From: an uncultured Erythrobacteraceae bacterium
GTDB taxonomy: Bacteria; Pseudomonadota; Alphaproteobacteria; Sphingomonadales; Sphingomonadaceae
NCBI GenBank assembly: GCA_946482075.1
Contig: CAMLQG010000021.1
Coordinates: forward strand, 1-41,723
Length of the DNA stretch: 41,723 nt
Reading direction: 5' to 3'
In this document: in pieces, positions 1-7,595 of the stretch
Numbering within the stretch: position 1 is the first letter of the stretch
How the letters are laid out: each line of letters opens with the position of its first letter
Made by a program: the position numbers and the translations under genes
The notes under the pieces: model-generated
The model's input: only the letters and a program-made list of their open reading frames with translations
Databases searched by the model: none
What the model was told of the DNA's origin: nothing

Positions 1-53
1 AGGGGGTCAATGTTGGACGCCGATCCAGGGTCAAAATCCCGCGCCGATTGACA
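1..53. mobile_element. Probable terminus of an IS21-type insertion sequence
   Basis: Two adjacent imperfect direct repeats of about 23 bp, 3-25 and 27-49, share the pattern GGGTCAA-N7-CGCCGAT. The block ends TTGACA at 48-53. Read on the minus strand the element begins TGTCAATCGGCGCGGG. Multiple short terminal repeats and TG...CA ends are known for the IS21 family. The acyl-CoA ligase frame loses family resemblance exactly at base 53/54, which fits an insertion boundary. Only the terminus is in the window, so no transposase (istA/istB) can be seen and the family assignment rests on recognition of the end sequence. Confidence 0.5.
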
Positions 54-1541
54 GTAACGGGGCCATGCAAATTTCGGGACATTTCCTTGGGACCATTGAT
101 GAAGTGCAGGTTCGGTCAAAGCATCGGACGATCTGAGAACGACGCAAGCTTTCACATCATCTTCACCAAACGGTGACGGAATGCCGATGATCGCCACTTC
201 CGAGACATCGGGATGGCGCATCAGTTCCTTTTCCACCTCGACGCTGGAAATGTTCTCGCCCCGTCGGCGAAGGCAGTCCTTCTTGCGGTCCTTGAAGAAG
301 AAGAAACCGTCCTCGTCGAAATAGCCGAGGTCGCCGGTATGAAACCAGAGATCGCGGAACACCGCCAAGGTGGCCTCCGGACGCCCCCAATAGCCGTTGA
401 ACATGATCGAGGGACGGATGGGACGCACGCAAAGCTCGCCGATCTCGCCCGGTGGCAATTCGATGCCGTGCTCGTCGGCCACGCGAGCCTGGAAATCCGC
501 AAAGCGGCGGCCGGCGGATCCCGGAGGGGAAGGCTCGAAGACACTTTGTTGCAGCATCATGCTCGCCTCGGTCATCCCGAAGCCGGGCGCGCCAACATGG
601 GGTACCCCGAAGCGTGTCTTCCATGTCTGCTGCAGATGAGGGGTGAAAGGGGCTCCGATCACTGCCCGCAGCTTGCCGCGATAGCGCCGTTCCGGCTCGC
701 TCTCTTCCGCCTGCGCAACAAGCGGAATCATCGATCCGATCACCTGGACGATATCTGCCTGCACCCGTTCGACATCCGGCCAGAAATTGGAGACGGAGAA
801 CCGCTTGGCAACCGCGGCCGTAGCACGCCTTTGCATCGCGGAGAAAACGATCGCCAGCGCAGCGAGGTGGAACAGCGGGCCTGCGCACCAATAGACGTCC
901 CCCGCTCCCAGACGGACGGTAGTCGCCATGTGGTGTCCCATGTTGCAGAGGTAGTTGTGGGACATCATGCACCCCTTGGATGCCCCCGTGGTGCCCGACG
1001 TATACATGATGGCGGCGATGTCGCGGCCGTGGGGCTCGACATCGACTTCCGGCATCGCCACGGCATTGTCGACGAGATCATCGAGATGCCTCGCCCAGTC
1101 GGGCGTTTCGTCCGCACCTCTGGTGACAAAGAGAGTGAGAACCTCCAGCCCCATCAGGCGATCACGATCGCGCTCCAGATATTCCGGCTCCGCGATCAAG
1201 CAGCAGGCGCCACTGTCCACCAGCTGCGCTTCCAGGAACGAGCCGACGAGCGCCGTATTGAGCGGCACGACGATTGCTCCCATCCGATTGATCGCGAACA
1301 GGGCGATGATGAGATCGGCACTATTGTCGAGCTGGAGCGCTACCCTTGCCCCCGCCCTCACTCCCGATCCGAACAGAGCGGCGGCGAGGCGGGCGCTTCG
1401 GTCCTCGAGATCGGCATAGGTAAGTCGAACCGTGTCGATCTCAGCGAAAACATGCTGCGGTTCGTCTCTCAGCCCGTCGCGCAGCAGCGCAATTGTAGTT
1501 TCGAAGCCGGCCGGTCGGCCGCCGGAAGTCTCGATGTCCAT
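54..1541 (-). pseudogene. Acyl-CoA ligase (AMP-binding), 3' end disrupted by insertion
   Basis: ATG at 1539-1541 gives MDIETSGGRPAG and 496 residues of ANL-superfamily acyl-CoA ligase before the insertion boundary. The phosphate-binding loop IMYTSGTTGASKG is at about residues 178-190. The GYWGRPEAT and WFHTGDLGYFDEDGFFFFKDRKKD motifs and the RRRGENISSVEVE hinge region follow. The frame stays open past FAWPRY but then reads CQSARDFDPGSA, which is unrelated to ligases. Family members continue at that point for about 30-50 residues carrying the catalytic Lys (usually in a TPTGK-like motif), so the adenylation-half lysine is lost. It starts 17 bp after the EthD gene and was probably co-transcribed with it. 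It is most likely inactive, unless the element supplies a functional tail, which the visible residues do not suggest. Confidence 0.8.
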
Positions 1542-1558
1542 GGCGGCTTTCCGAGTGC

Positions 1559-1924
1559 TCAGTAGATCTGGTGCTCTTCGACAAGGAAGAAGGTGGAGCG
1601 TTTCAGGTCGATGAAGTTCGCTTCGTCTTGGAACATCATTTCCATCGCGTTCTGGCCGTCTTCCGACGTCAGTACCTTGTCGAAATCGTCCAAGGATTCG
1701 AACCAGGCTTCCGCCACGCCGTCGAACTGCTCCGTCCCGCCCCGCACCTCGTTGGCGAGACGGCTGACTTCGGCTTCGACTGTGATGTTCTGGACGTAGC
1801 GCCGCACGCGCATCGCTTCGCGTGTTTCCCGGGCAAGCTGCGCGTGATGACCATTCCAGTAGCGGAAGAATTCTTCACGGGTCATGTCGGGCCGCCTGTG
1901 AAGGCAGAAAACCACCTTGATCAT
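1559..1924 (-). CDS. EthD-domain protein
   Basis: A 121-residue protein, MIKVVFCLHRRPDMTREEF. It has the EthD signature: a small ferredoxin-like alpha+beta barrel with a conserved 'YWNGHHAQLARE' helix at about residues 22-33 and a 'GVAEAWFESLDDF' strand-helix near residue 70. EthD proteins often accompany oxygenases and dehydrogenases; their chemistry is usually unproven. The ATG at 1922-1924 is preferred over an upstream in-frame TTG (1945), because a GGAGAGAGG purine stretch lies just ahead of the ATG and the family begins at MIK. It lies between the TonB receptor (84 bp upstream) and the truncated ligase (17 bp downstream) on the same strand. No residue that fixes a substrate is visible. 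Confidence 0.85.
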   Translation of the reverse strand: MIKVVFCLHRRPDMTREEFFRYWNGHHAQLARETREAMRVRRYVQNITVEAEVSRLANEVRGGTEQFDGVAEAWFESLDDFDKVLTSEDGQNAMEMMFQDEANFIDLKRSTFFLVEEHQIY

Positions 1925-1972
1925 CCTGTCACCCTCTCTCCTCAAGGCACACGTTTATTGCGCGTGTCGCGA

Positions 1973-1997
1973 TCTTCCGGGCGCGGTGCCCGGAAGA
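1973..1997. terminator. 10-bp perfect hairpin between TonB receptor and EthD gene
   Basis: The arms TCTTCCGGGC (1973-1982) and GCCCGGAAGA (1988-1997) are perfect complements around a 5-nt loop. It starts 11 bp after the receptor stop. There is no T-run on either side, so it may be an attenuating or mRNA-stabilising stem-loop rather than a classical intrinsic terminator. Confidence 0.55.
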
Positions 1998-2008
1998 CCA
2001 TCACCGCC

Positions 2009-4285
2009 TTACATCGAAAAACTGATTTCCGCGCCGATCACGCGGCCTTCGTTGACGACGCAGGAGCAGCCCTTGACCGCGGGGTAGGCGATCGGAGTCC
2101 TCGACGAGAGATTGAAGTCGTTCGTCAGATTCTTGCCGTAGATCGTGAAGGTCAGGCGATCATTGGGGCTGAACGAGATGCTGGCATCGAAGATATCGAG
2201 TGCGGGCAGCTGGGCCGACGCACCATCCGCACGCAGATAGTTGTAGTCCGTGAAGTAGGACGCGTCGCGATGGCTGTAGCTCAGGTTGAGCGTCAGCTCT
2301 CCGGCGCCGATATCGTGCGAAGCATGCAGGCCGGCGCCGAAGGTCCACGGCGAAACGCGCGGCAGACGCTGCTGCAGGTCGAAGTCGTTCACCACGTTGT
2401 CCTGCGTGATGTCGAACAACATCTTGTCGTACTTGGCGTCGACGTAACCAACGCTCGCGTTGAAGATGACGCGCGGGACGATTTCCTGGATGAACTCCAG
2501 TTCGAAGCCCTTGATCGTCGCATCGGCCGTGTTGAGCGTGCGCTGGAAGCTTGCGAAGCTGATGGGATCGAACACGGTGATATCGCGCTGCAGGCCCTTG
2601 ATCTTGGTGTAGAAGGCTGCACCGTTGATACGGGTCTTCTTGCCGAACAGATCAGCCTTGAAGCCGATTTCCGCAGCCTTCTGGTTTTCCTCATTATAAG
2701 GGATGGCTGGCTGCGGCGAGTTGTAGCGAATGTTCATGCCACCGCTGCGGAAGGCCTTCTGCGCGGTGGCGTAGAGCATCACGTCCTGGGTCGGCTGGAA
2801 CTTGATCCCGATCTTGGGCGTGAAGTTTTTCCAGCTGTCCTCCAGCTGGTATTGATAGGTGCTGCACGTCGCGCTGTGGCCTTCGTAATCGAATAGGCAG
2901 GTGCCCGGAACGCCGAAGTTGCCGGCGAGGATCACGCCGGGTGTCTGGCTCGCCAGGGCCGAGATGCTCGCCTTCTTCTTTTCATAGCTGTACCGGCCAC
3001 CGAATTGCAGTGTGAGCGTGTCGGTCACTTTCAGATCCAGATTGCCGAAAACTCCGAATACGTTCTCCGAGAAGAAGCCGCCCTGCGCCGCATTCAGGTT
3101 GATGCGTGCGATGTAGTCCGACGATTTCTGCCAGAAATAGATCGCCCCCACCGTAAGCGTGGCGATCCCGAACGTGCCGTTATAGCGCAGCTCGTTGCTG
3201 AACTGCTCCTGTTCGGAAAAACCGCCACTGTGGGCGACTGTGGCCTCGCTGCCATCTGCGTCGAACTCCGTATAGAAGCTCATCTTGCGCCAGCCGGCGA
3301 CGTTCGTGATCGTTCCGTTGTCGCCAACGTCCTGGTTGATCTCCATCGAGACACTCTTCCACTTGAGGTCGGTCACCCCGCGTAGGTTGGTAAAGATATC
3401 GTCGTAGTGGAAGCCGCGCGGAGCAATGCTCCCGGCACCACCCGGCGTGCCGAAGCCTGTGTAGTCGGGCGCGCGGAATACGGGGCCATCGCCGGTCATC
3501 TTGCCGATTTCACCGAACACCACGATGTCGGTCGCGTCTGAAGGCTGGAAGCGGATCGACGGGCGGATCGTGTACGTCTCGGTCTTGCCGTAGTGTTTGT
3601 CCGGCAGGATCTTGTTGTCGTAGTAGCCCTTGTCATACCGGTAGATCGCCGCGAGCCGCACGGCCAGCGTATCGCTCAGCGGCGTGCCGCCCGCGACCGA
3701 GAAATTGTATTCCGGCCCGGTCTCCACGCGCGCGCGCCCTTCCAACGTGACTTCCTGCGTCGGGCGCTTGTTGCGGATCAGCACTGCACCGCCGGTCACG
3801 TTGCGGCCGAACAGGGTTCCCTGCGGCCCGCGAAGGACTTCGATACCTTCCAGATCGAACGTGTCGATCAGGATGCCGATATTGCTGCCCATGTAGACGC
3901 CGTTGACGAAAGTGCCGACGGTGGGTGCGGACGAGGGAATGGAGCTGTTCAGCCCGAGACCACGGATCTGGAAGTTCGCGGTCCCCTTATACGATCCGGA
4001 TTCCTCGAAACTGACATTGGGAACCGCATTCGCAAGGTTCTTGATATCGGTGAGCTTGAGCGTTTCGAGCTGCTTGTCGCTGAACGCGGACACCGTGACC
4101 GCCACGTCCTGAAGCCGCTCGCCATTACTCTGCTTGGTAGCGGTGACCACGATCTCATCGAGGAGCGTCCCCGCTCGGGACTGGTCGCCGCTGTCCTGCG
4201 CAAAAGCCGGGGCACTGCAGGTGATGGCGGCCAAGGCCACCGATCGCAGCAGCGTGGACACGGATCGGTTGATTGCTTCCCTCAT
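2009..4285 (-). CDS. TonB-dependent outer-membrane receptor
   Basis: A 758-residue receptor. It has an N-terminal signal peptide (MREAINRSVSTLL...ALAAITCSAPAFAQ) and a TonB-box-like segment EIVVTATKQ. The plug domain carries 'IRGLG', 'VFVNGVYMG'-like and 'GIEVLRGPQGTLFGRNVTGGAV' motifs, and a 22-strand barrel ends in the aromatic-rich 'GAEISFSM'. Sphingomonads use this subfamily for TonB-driven uptake of hydrophobic or polycyclic compounds; the ligand here is unknown. The start is ATG 4285, which has GGAGAGAGAGAAA immediately upstream. An in-frame TTG at 4309 would add eight residues ahead of the signal peptide and is unlikely. The gene lies 45 bp downstream of the TetR regulator, so it is the obvious regulatory target. 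It belongs to the same receptor superfamily as the second receptor in the window but is clearly diverged from it. Confidence 0.93.
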   Translation of the reverse strand: MREAINRSVSTLLRSVALAAITCSAPAFAQDSGDQSRAGTLLDEIVVTATKQSNGERLQDVAVTVSAFSDKQLETLKLTDIKNLANAVPNVSFEESGSYKGTANFQIRGLGLNSSIPSSAPTVGTFVNGVYMGSNIGILIDTFDLEGIEVLRGPQGTLFGRNVTGGAVLIRNKRPTQEVTLEGRARVETGPEYNFSVAGGTPLSDTLAVRLAAIYRYDKGYYDNKILPDKHYGKTETYTIRPSIRFQPSDATDIVVFGEIGKMTGDGPVFRAPDYTGFGTPGGAGSIAPRGFHYDDIFTNLRGVTDLKWKSVSMEINQDVGDNGTITNVAGWRKMSFYTEFDADGSEATVAHSGGFSEQEQFSNELRYNGTFGIATLTVGAIYFWQKSSDYIARINLNAAQGGFFSENVFGVFGNLDLKVTDTLTLQFGGRYSYEKKKASISALASQTPGVILAGNFGVPGTCLFDYEGHSATCSTYQYQLEDSWKNFTPKIGIKFQPTQDVMLYATAQKAFRSGGMNIRYNSPQPAIPYNEENQKAAEIGFKADLFGKKTRINGAAFYTKIKGLQRDITVFDPISFASFQRTLNTADATIKGFELEFIQEIVPRVIFNASVGYVDAKYDKMLFDITQDNVVNDFDLQQRLPRVSPWTFGAGLHASHDIGAGELTLNLSYSHRDASYFTDYNYLRADGASAQLPALDIFDASISFSPNDRLTFTIYGKNLTNDFNLSSRTPIAYPAVKGCSCVVNEGRVIGAEISFSM

Positions 4286-4297
4286 TTTCTCTCTCTC

Positions 4298-4320
4298 CGA
4301 ATTATTCAATTATTCAATTG
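4298..4320 (-). repeat. AT-rich tandem octamer in the receptor leader
   Basis: Between the TetR stop and the receptor start the minus strand reads CAATTGAATAATTGAATAAT, two direct copies of ATTGAATA, inside otherwise GC-rich DNA. It could reduce mRNA structure ahead of the receptor ribosome-binding site or mark a second promoter. Function is not shown by the sequence. Confidence 0.4.
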
Positions 4321-4330
4321 TTATAAACTG

Positions 4331-5008
4331 TTAAGTAGCCCGAATCCCATTGAAGAAGAGGTCCAGCATGTTGGTTACGACTGCCCCGTCGTCCAGCTCA
4401 CTGTCAGGATCGAACCACTCCGACAGCCAGTTCAGCGCACCGGTCAGCGCATACATGCACACCGTCACGTTCATCGGCCGGATCGACTTGTCCTGGATCC
4501 CTTCCTCGATCGTCCGCTTGAGCAATCGCCCGCACCGCCGCTTGACCGCGCGCAGGGTCTTCTGATTTTCCGGCAGCAAATCGTAACCCTGCACGGTCAT
4601 GACCATCCGCCCCTCGAGCGCGGCGGCGACCAGCCCATATCCGTGAAGCATTCGCCAGAGACGCTCGGCTCCCGTGCCGTCCGACATGGCGGCATCGCGA
4701 AGTGCGCTCTCGAAAGCATCCAGCCCGCGCATGAGGCAGGCCATCAGGAGATCTTCCTTGCTTGGATAATAGTGATAGATCGTCGCCTTGGTGACGCCCA
4801 GTTCGCTCGCCACGTCTTCGATCGATGTCTTTTCATGACCTCGACTGACGAAGAGCGCGCTCGCACGATATACGATCGCGGAACGCTTCTTTTCGCGTTT
4901 GTCGTCCCGGCTTTTCTTCGTCTCCCAAAGCGTGTCGACCGCGATTGCGGCCGGCACTCCTTGCGCCTCACCAAGATTACGGTTTCGAGATTCCGCCAAC
5001 GCTCCCAA
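4331..5008 (-). CDS. TetR/AcrR-family transcriptional regulator
   Basis: Up to 225 residues. The N-terminal helix-turn-helix is clear: 'RSAIVYRASALFVSRGHEKTSIEDVASELGVTKATIYHYYPSKEDLL', at roughly residues 42-88, matches the TetR DNA-binding domain, followed by an all-helical ligand-binding domain. The start is uncertain. The longest frame begins with TTG at 5008; a GTG at 4957 would remove 17 poorly conserved residues. It is transcribed toward the TonB receptor 45 bp downstream, so it probably represses its own short operon (receptor, EthD protein, ligase) until a ligand binds. A 10-bp palindrome in its promoter region (5048-5057) is a plausible operator. No sigma-54-type promoter precedes it, which sets it apart from the other units. 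Confidence 0.88.
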   Translation of the reverse strand: MGALAESRNRNLGEAQGVPAAIAVDTLWETKKSRDDKREKKRSAIVYRASALFVSRGHEKTSIEDVASELGVTKATIYHYYPSKEDLLMACLMRGLDAFESALRDAAMSDGTGAERLWRMLHGYGLVAAALEGRMVMTVQGYDLLPENQKTLRAVKRRCGRLLKRTIEEGIQDKSIRPMNVTVCMYALTGALNWLSEWFDPDSELDDGAVVTNMLDLFFNGIRAT

Positions 5009-5037
5009 CCCTTGTCTGCTGCTTTCCGAACAGCCTG

Positions 5038-5057
5038 ACTATAGGGTACTCATGAGT
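5038..5057 (-). promoter_or_regulatory. Candidate TetR operator and -10 element
   Basis: ACTCATGAGT (5048-5057) is a perfect 10-bp palindrome. On the minus strand it is followed by TATAGT (5043-5038), a -10-like hexamer lying 29 bp upstream of the longest TetR start. A palindrome overlapping the promoter is the usual arrangement for TetR autorepression. A related half, ATGAGTC, recurs at 5141-5147. The -35 element is weak, so the promoter assignment is tentative. Confidence 0.45.
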
Positions 5058-5114
5058 CAATAAATAACCCTTGGTTCAATCGGAACTGCCCCTAGCCTCA
5101 GGTCGCAGGCGCGG

Positions 5115-5139
5115 AAGTGCGGGACTTGGCTCCGCACTT
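5115..5139. terminator. 8-bp hairpin between cupin operon and TetR gene
   Basis: The arms AAGTGCGG (5115-5122) and CCGCACTT (5132-5139) are perfect complements around a 9-nt loop. It lies in the 222-bp gap downstream of the cupin gene and could end the long minus-strand operon before the TetR promoter. No poly-T tract follows, so intrinsic termination is unproven. A palindrome GTAATATTAC overlaps the cupin stop codon at 5225-5234. Confidence 0.45.
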
Positions 5140-5230
5140 ATGAGTCGGGGATTTCCTGCAATCGGATCGTGTGCTTTGAGCCGACCAGTTCGGGGTGACC
5201 GCGATGATGGTCCAGTCCATCGCGGTAATA

Positions 5231-6004
5231 TTACAGATTTATATAGTCCGGAGACGGCAGAGTGGAATAATAGCTCCGTTCATCCGATGTTTGCGCCTGC
5301 CCGGCCAAACCGTAGGTTGGCCAGCTCGGCCGGAAATTGATGAAGCCAAGCCCCTCTGGACCGGTTTTGAAACCGTATATGGTATTGTGAGCGATAGCTA
5401 TTGCGGTGCCCCGGCCATAATGACGCGTACCCAGCACAATTTCCCCGCTGGTGACGACGATAATCTCGTCTTCGCTATGGAAATGATTTGGAATCAGGCA
5501 ATCCGGATCGTGAAAATCATTCGCGTGAAGCCACAGTTCGCAGGTCGAACATTCTGCATCGGCAAAGAGCGCACCGCCGACGTTCATCTGCTCATTCACT
5601 CTCGTGGCTGCGGGCACCCTTTCGGCGGGCAGCAAATGGACGTTGCCCCCGAGACGCGTTGGCCGTTCTGCTGTGTCGGGGTTTGCATTGAACACCAGGA
5701 GGGTTGCGTTCTCATCCGCATGAACCGCGGCGCCCGCGCCGTGTTCGATGATCATGGCGCTGCCCTTCGGCAGGATGACATCGCCAGCGTGCACTGTCCC
5801 GTGCCAGACATAGACGACAAATCCGGTCTTGCCCGCTTGCCAGCCTAGGCTGCTTCCTTCGATGAGATCATGGAATCGTGCATGGAGGTTATCGTTGTGC
5901 GATGCGAAGATGGGGAAGGTCGCAACGCCGATCGAGGGCGTCTCGCTCGCATCGCAATCACCAGACTTGAGATCGTCTCGCTCCCGAATCTTGATCTTCG
6001 CCAT
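5231..6004 (-). CDS. Cupin-domain protein (two cupin halves)
   Basis: A 257-residue protein. The C-terminal half has a recognisable cupin metal-site region, 'NHFHSEDEIIVVTSGEIVLGTRHYGRGTAIAIAHNTIYGF' (about residues 177-216), with His and Glu ligand candidates in HFHSEDE. The N-terminal half has a degenerate cupin-like 'GFVVYVWHGTVHAGDVILPKGSAMIIEHGAG' segment. Bicupins of this kind can be dioxygenases, isomerases or sensors. No signal peptide is visible, so it is probably cytoplasmic. It is the last gene of the ten-gene minus-strand operon, 13 bp after the CoA ligase, so it is expected to act on or sense an intermediate of that pathway. The specific reaction cannot be named. Confidence 0.8.
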   Translation of the reverse strand: MAKIKIRERDDLKSGDCDASETPSIGVATFPIFASHNDNLHARFHDLIEGSSLGWQAGKTGFVVYVWHGTVHAGDVILPKGSAMIIEHGAGAAVHADENATLLVFNANPDTAERPTRLGGNVHLLPAERVPAATRVNEQMNVGGALFADAECSTCELWLHANDFHDPDCLIPNHFHSEDEIIVVTSGEIVLGTRHYGRGTAIAIAHNTIYGFKTGPEGLGFINFRPSWPTYGLAGQAQTSDERSYYSTLPSPDYINL

Positions 6005-6017
6005 GTTAAACTCTTGC

Positions 6018-7595
6018 TTATGGTTGGATATACAGGTCCTTGAACGCCTCTCGCAGCTCGTTCTTCAGAATTTTTCCTGTCGCGGTCGTCGGAAGCGTAT
6101 CGCGAAACTCCACGTGTTTCGGAATCTCGAAGCGAGCGAGTTTGGCGCGGCACATTCCTAGCACGGTATCAGCCGCAAGCCCATTTCGCGCTGTTATGAA
6201 CGCGGTGACAGCTTCGCCCCATCGCGGATGAGGAATGCCGACGACCGCGACCGTCTTCACGCCCGGAACGCCCAGGATTGCCTGCTCGACCTTGATCGAC
6301 GAAACGTTCTCCCCTCCGGTCTTGATCATGTCCTTCTTGCGATCGACGAAGAGCAATTGCCCGCATTCGTCGATCAGGCCGAGGTCGCCGGAGTGATGCC
6401 AGCCGAACTGGCGCGCTTCGCTGCTCGCCGCTTCGTCCTTGTAATATTCGGTCATGATCGTCGGGCTGCGCCAGCAGATTTCCCCTACTTCGCCGGGAGG
6501 AAGCTCTCGGCCGTCGTGTCCGAGGATTGCTTGGTCCGCAGTTGAGATAGGCTTTCCCCAATAATTGCTGCCCGGAAATTGCGAGGGTGCGCCATCCAGA
6601 AACTGCGTGACGATGGATGTTTCCGTCTGGCCGCTCGCCTGATCGAAAGTGCAGCCGAAGATCTCGCGCAGTTCCGAAAGGGTGGAGGACGCCATGGGCG
6701 CCATGGCGTAGAGGGCGCGCTTCACGCTGGAGAGATCCCGCTCTCTGATGTCAGGAACATCCAGTAGTGCTTTCCACATCGACGGCAGCAGGAACAGGCC
6801 GTTGATCCGTTCCTTCTCGATGATGTCGAGATATGGTTCCGCAGCGAAATCGGCGAAGACGTATTTGCCGCCCACATGATGATAGGTGAGCATGTGGGAT
6901 TCGCCGCCGATATGGAAAAAGGGCAGGGGGCAGGCATGGGAATCTCCCATTCGCAGCCCGAATGCGACCGCCATGGACAAGGTCCACAGCACAATCGCGA
7001 GATGCGAGTGAACGGCGCCCTTCGGCCGGGACGTGGTTCCGCTCGTGTACATGATTTGTGCCGGATCGCGATCATGGATCTCGACGTCCAGAATGTCATC
7101 GCCGCTCAAGGCCGGAAGCATGTGGTCCGCCGCATCGGTGCTTGGGGCCGGCCTGTCTCCCAACAATATCGCCCGGGGCTTGCAGCGGAGCTGCGAACTG
7201 ACGTCGAGCCATAAGGGCCAGAAGCTGGGGTGGACGATTACGCATGCGGGGACGGCATGGTCCAGGACATAGGCCAGATCCCGTGGTGCCATGGCGTTGT
7301 TGAGCGGGACATGGATCATCCCGCCTTTGAAACTCCCGTACATCGCCGCGGCGCCATCGATGCAATTGGGCGCCATCAAGGCGATACGGTCACCTTTCGT
7401 GGCGCCGGCAGCCCGAAATAAGCGGGTGAAGCGCGAGGAGCGGTCGTTCAGCTGGGCGAAGCCGATGCGCTGGGCCTTGCCCGAATTGTAATCTACGAGA
7501 GCGATCGCATCGGGCATGCTGCGGGCGCGGCGCCTGAGAAAGTCGCCGATGGCGACGCGGTTTATCAAGTTCCCCTGGAGTGCATCCGGTATCAT
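6018..7595 (-). CDS. Acyl-CoA ligase (AMP-forming)
   Basis: A 525-residue member of the ANL superfamily that activates a carboxylic acid to its CoA thioester through an acyl-adenylate. Visible motifs are the P-loop IMYTSGTTSRPKGA (about 181-194), 'PLPFFHIGGESHM', 'QASGQTETS', 'EICWRSPTIMTEYYKD', 'WHHSGDLGLIDECGQLLFVDRKKDMI' and 'KTGGENVSS'. The C-terminal catalytic Lys is in PTTATGK at about residue 508, so the enzyme looks complete. Its ATG overlaps the stop of the upstream nitronate-monooxygenase-like gene as ATGA, indicating translational coupling; no separate ribosome-binding site is obvious. It is one of two ligases in the same operon, which suggests two separate CoA-activation steps (for example side chain and ring-derived acid). 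Substrate unknown. Confidence 0.92.
   Translation of the reverse strand: MIPDALQGNLINRVAIGDFLRRRARSMPDAIALVDYNSGKAQRIGFAQLNDRSSRFTRLFRAAGATKGDRIALMAPNCIDGAAAMYGSFKGGMIHVPLNNAMAPRDLAYVLDHAVPACVIVHPSFWPLWLDVSSQLRCKPRAILLGDRPAPSTDAADHMLPALSGDDILDVEIHDRDPAQIMYTSGTTSRPKGAVHSHLAIVLWTLSMAVAFGLRMGDSHACPLPFFHIGGESHMLTYHHVGGKYVFADFAAEPYLDIIEKERINGLFLLPSMWKALLDVPDIRERDLSSVKRALYAMAPMASSTLSELREIFGCTFDQASGQTETSIVTQFLDGAPSQFPGSNYWGKPISTADQAILGHDGRELPPGEVGEICWRSPTIMTEYYKDEAASSEARQFGWHHSGDLGLIDECGQLLFVDRKKDMIKTGGENVSSIKVEQAILGVPGVKTVAVVGIPHPRWGEAVTAFITARNGLAADTVLGMCRAKLARFEIPKHVEFRDTLPTTATGKILKNELREAFKDLYIQP

Noticed and set aside
213..1565. A 450-residue open frame on the plus strand
   Set aside because: It is antisense to the clear acyl-CoA ligase and has no recognisable motif. 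High GC creates long antisense frames throughout this window (for example 1571-2896, 3593-5038, 9474-10616 plus and 35320-36618, 36504-38045 minus).
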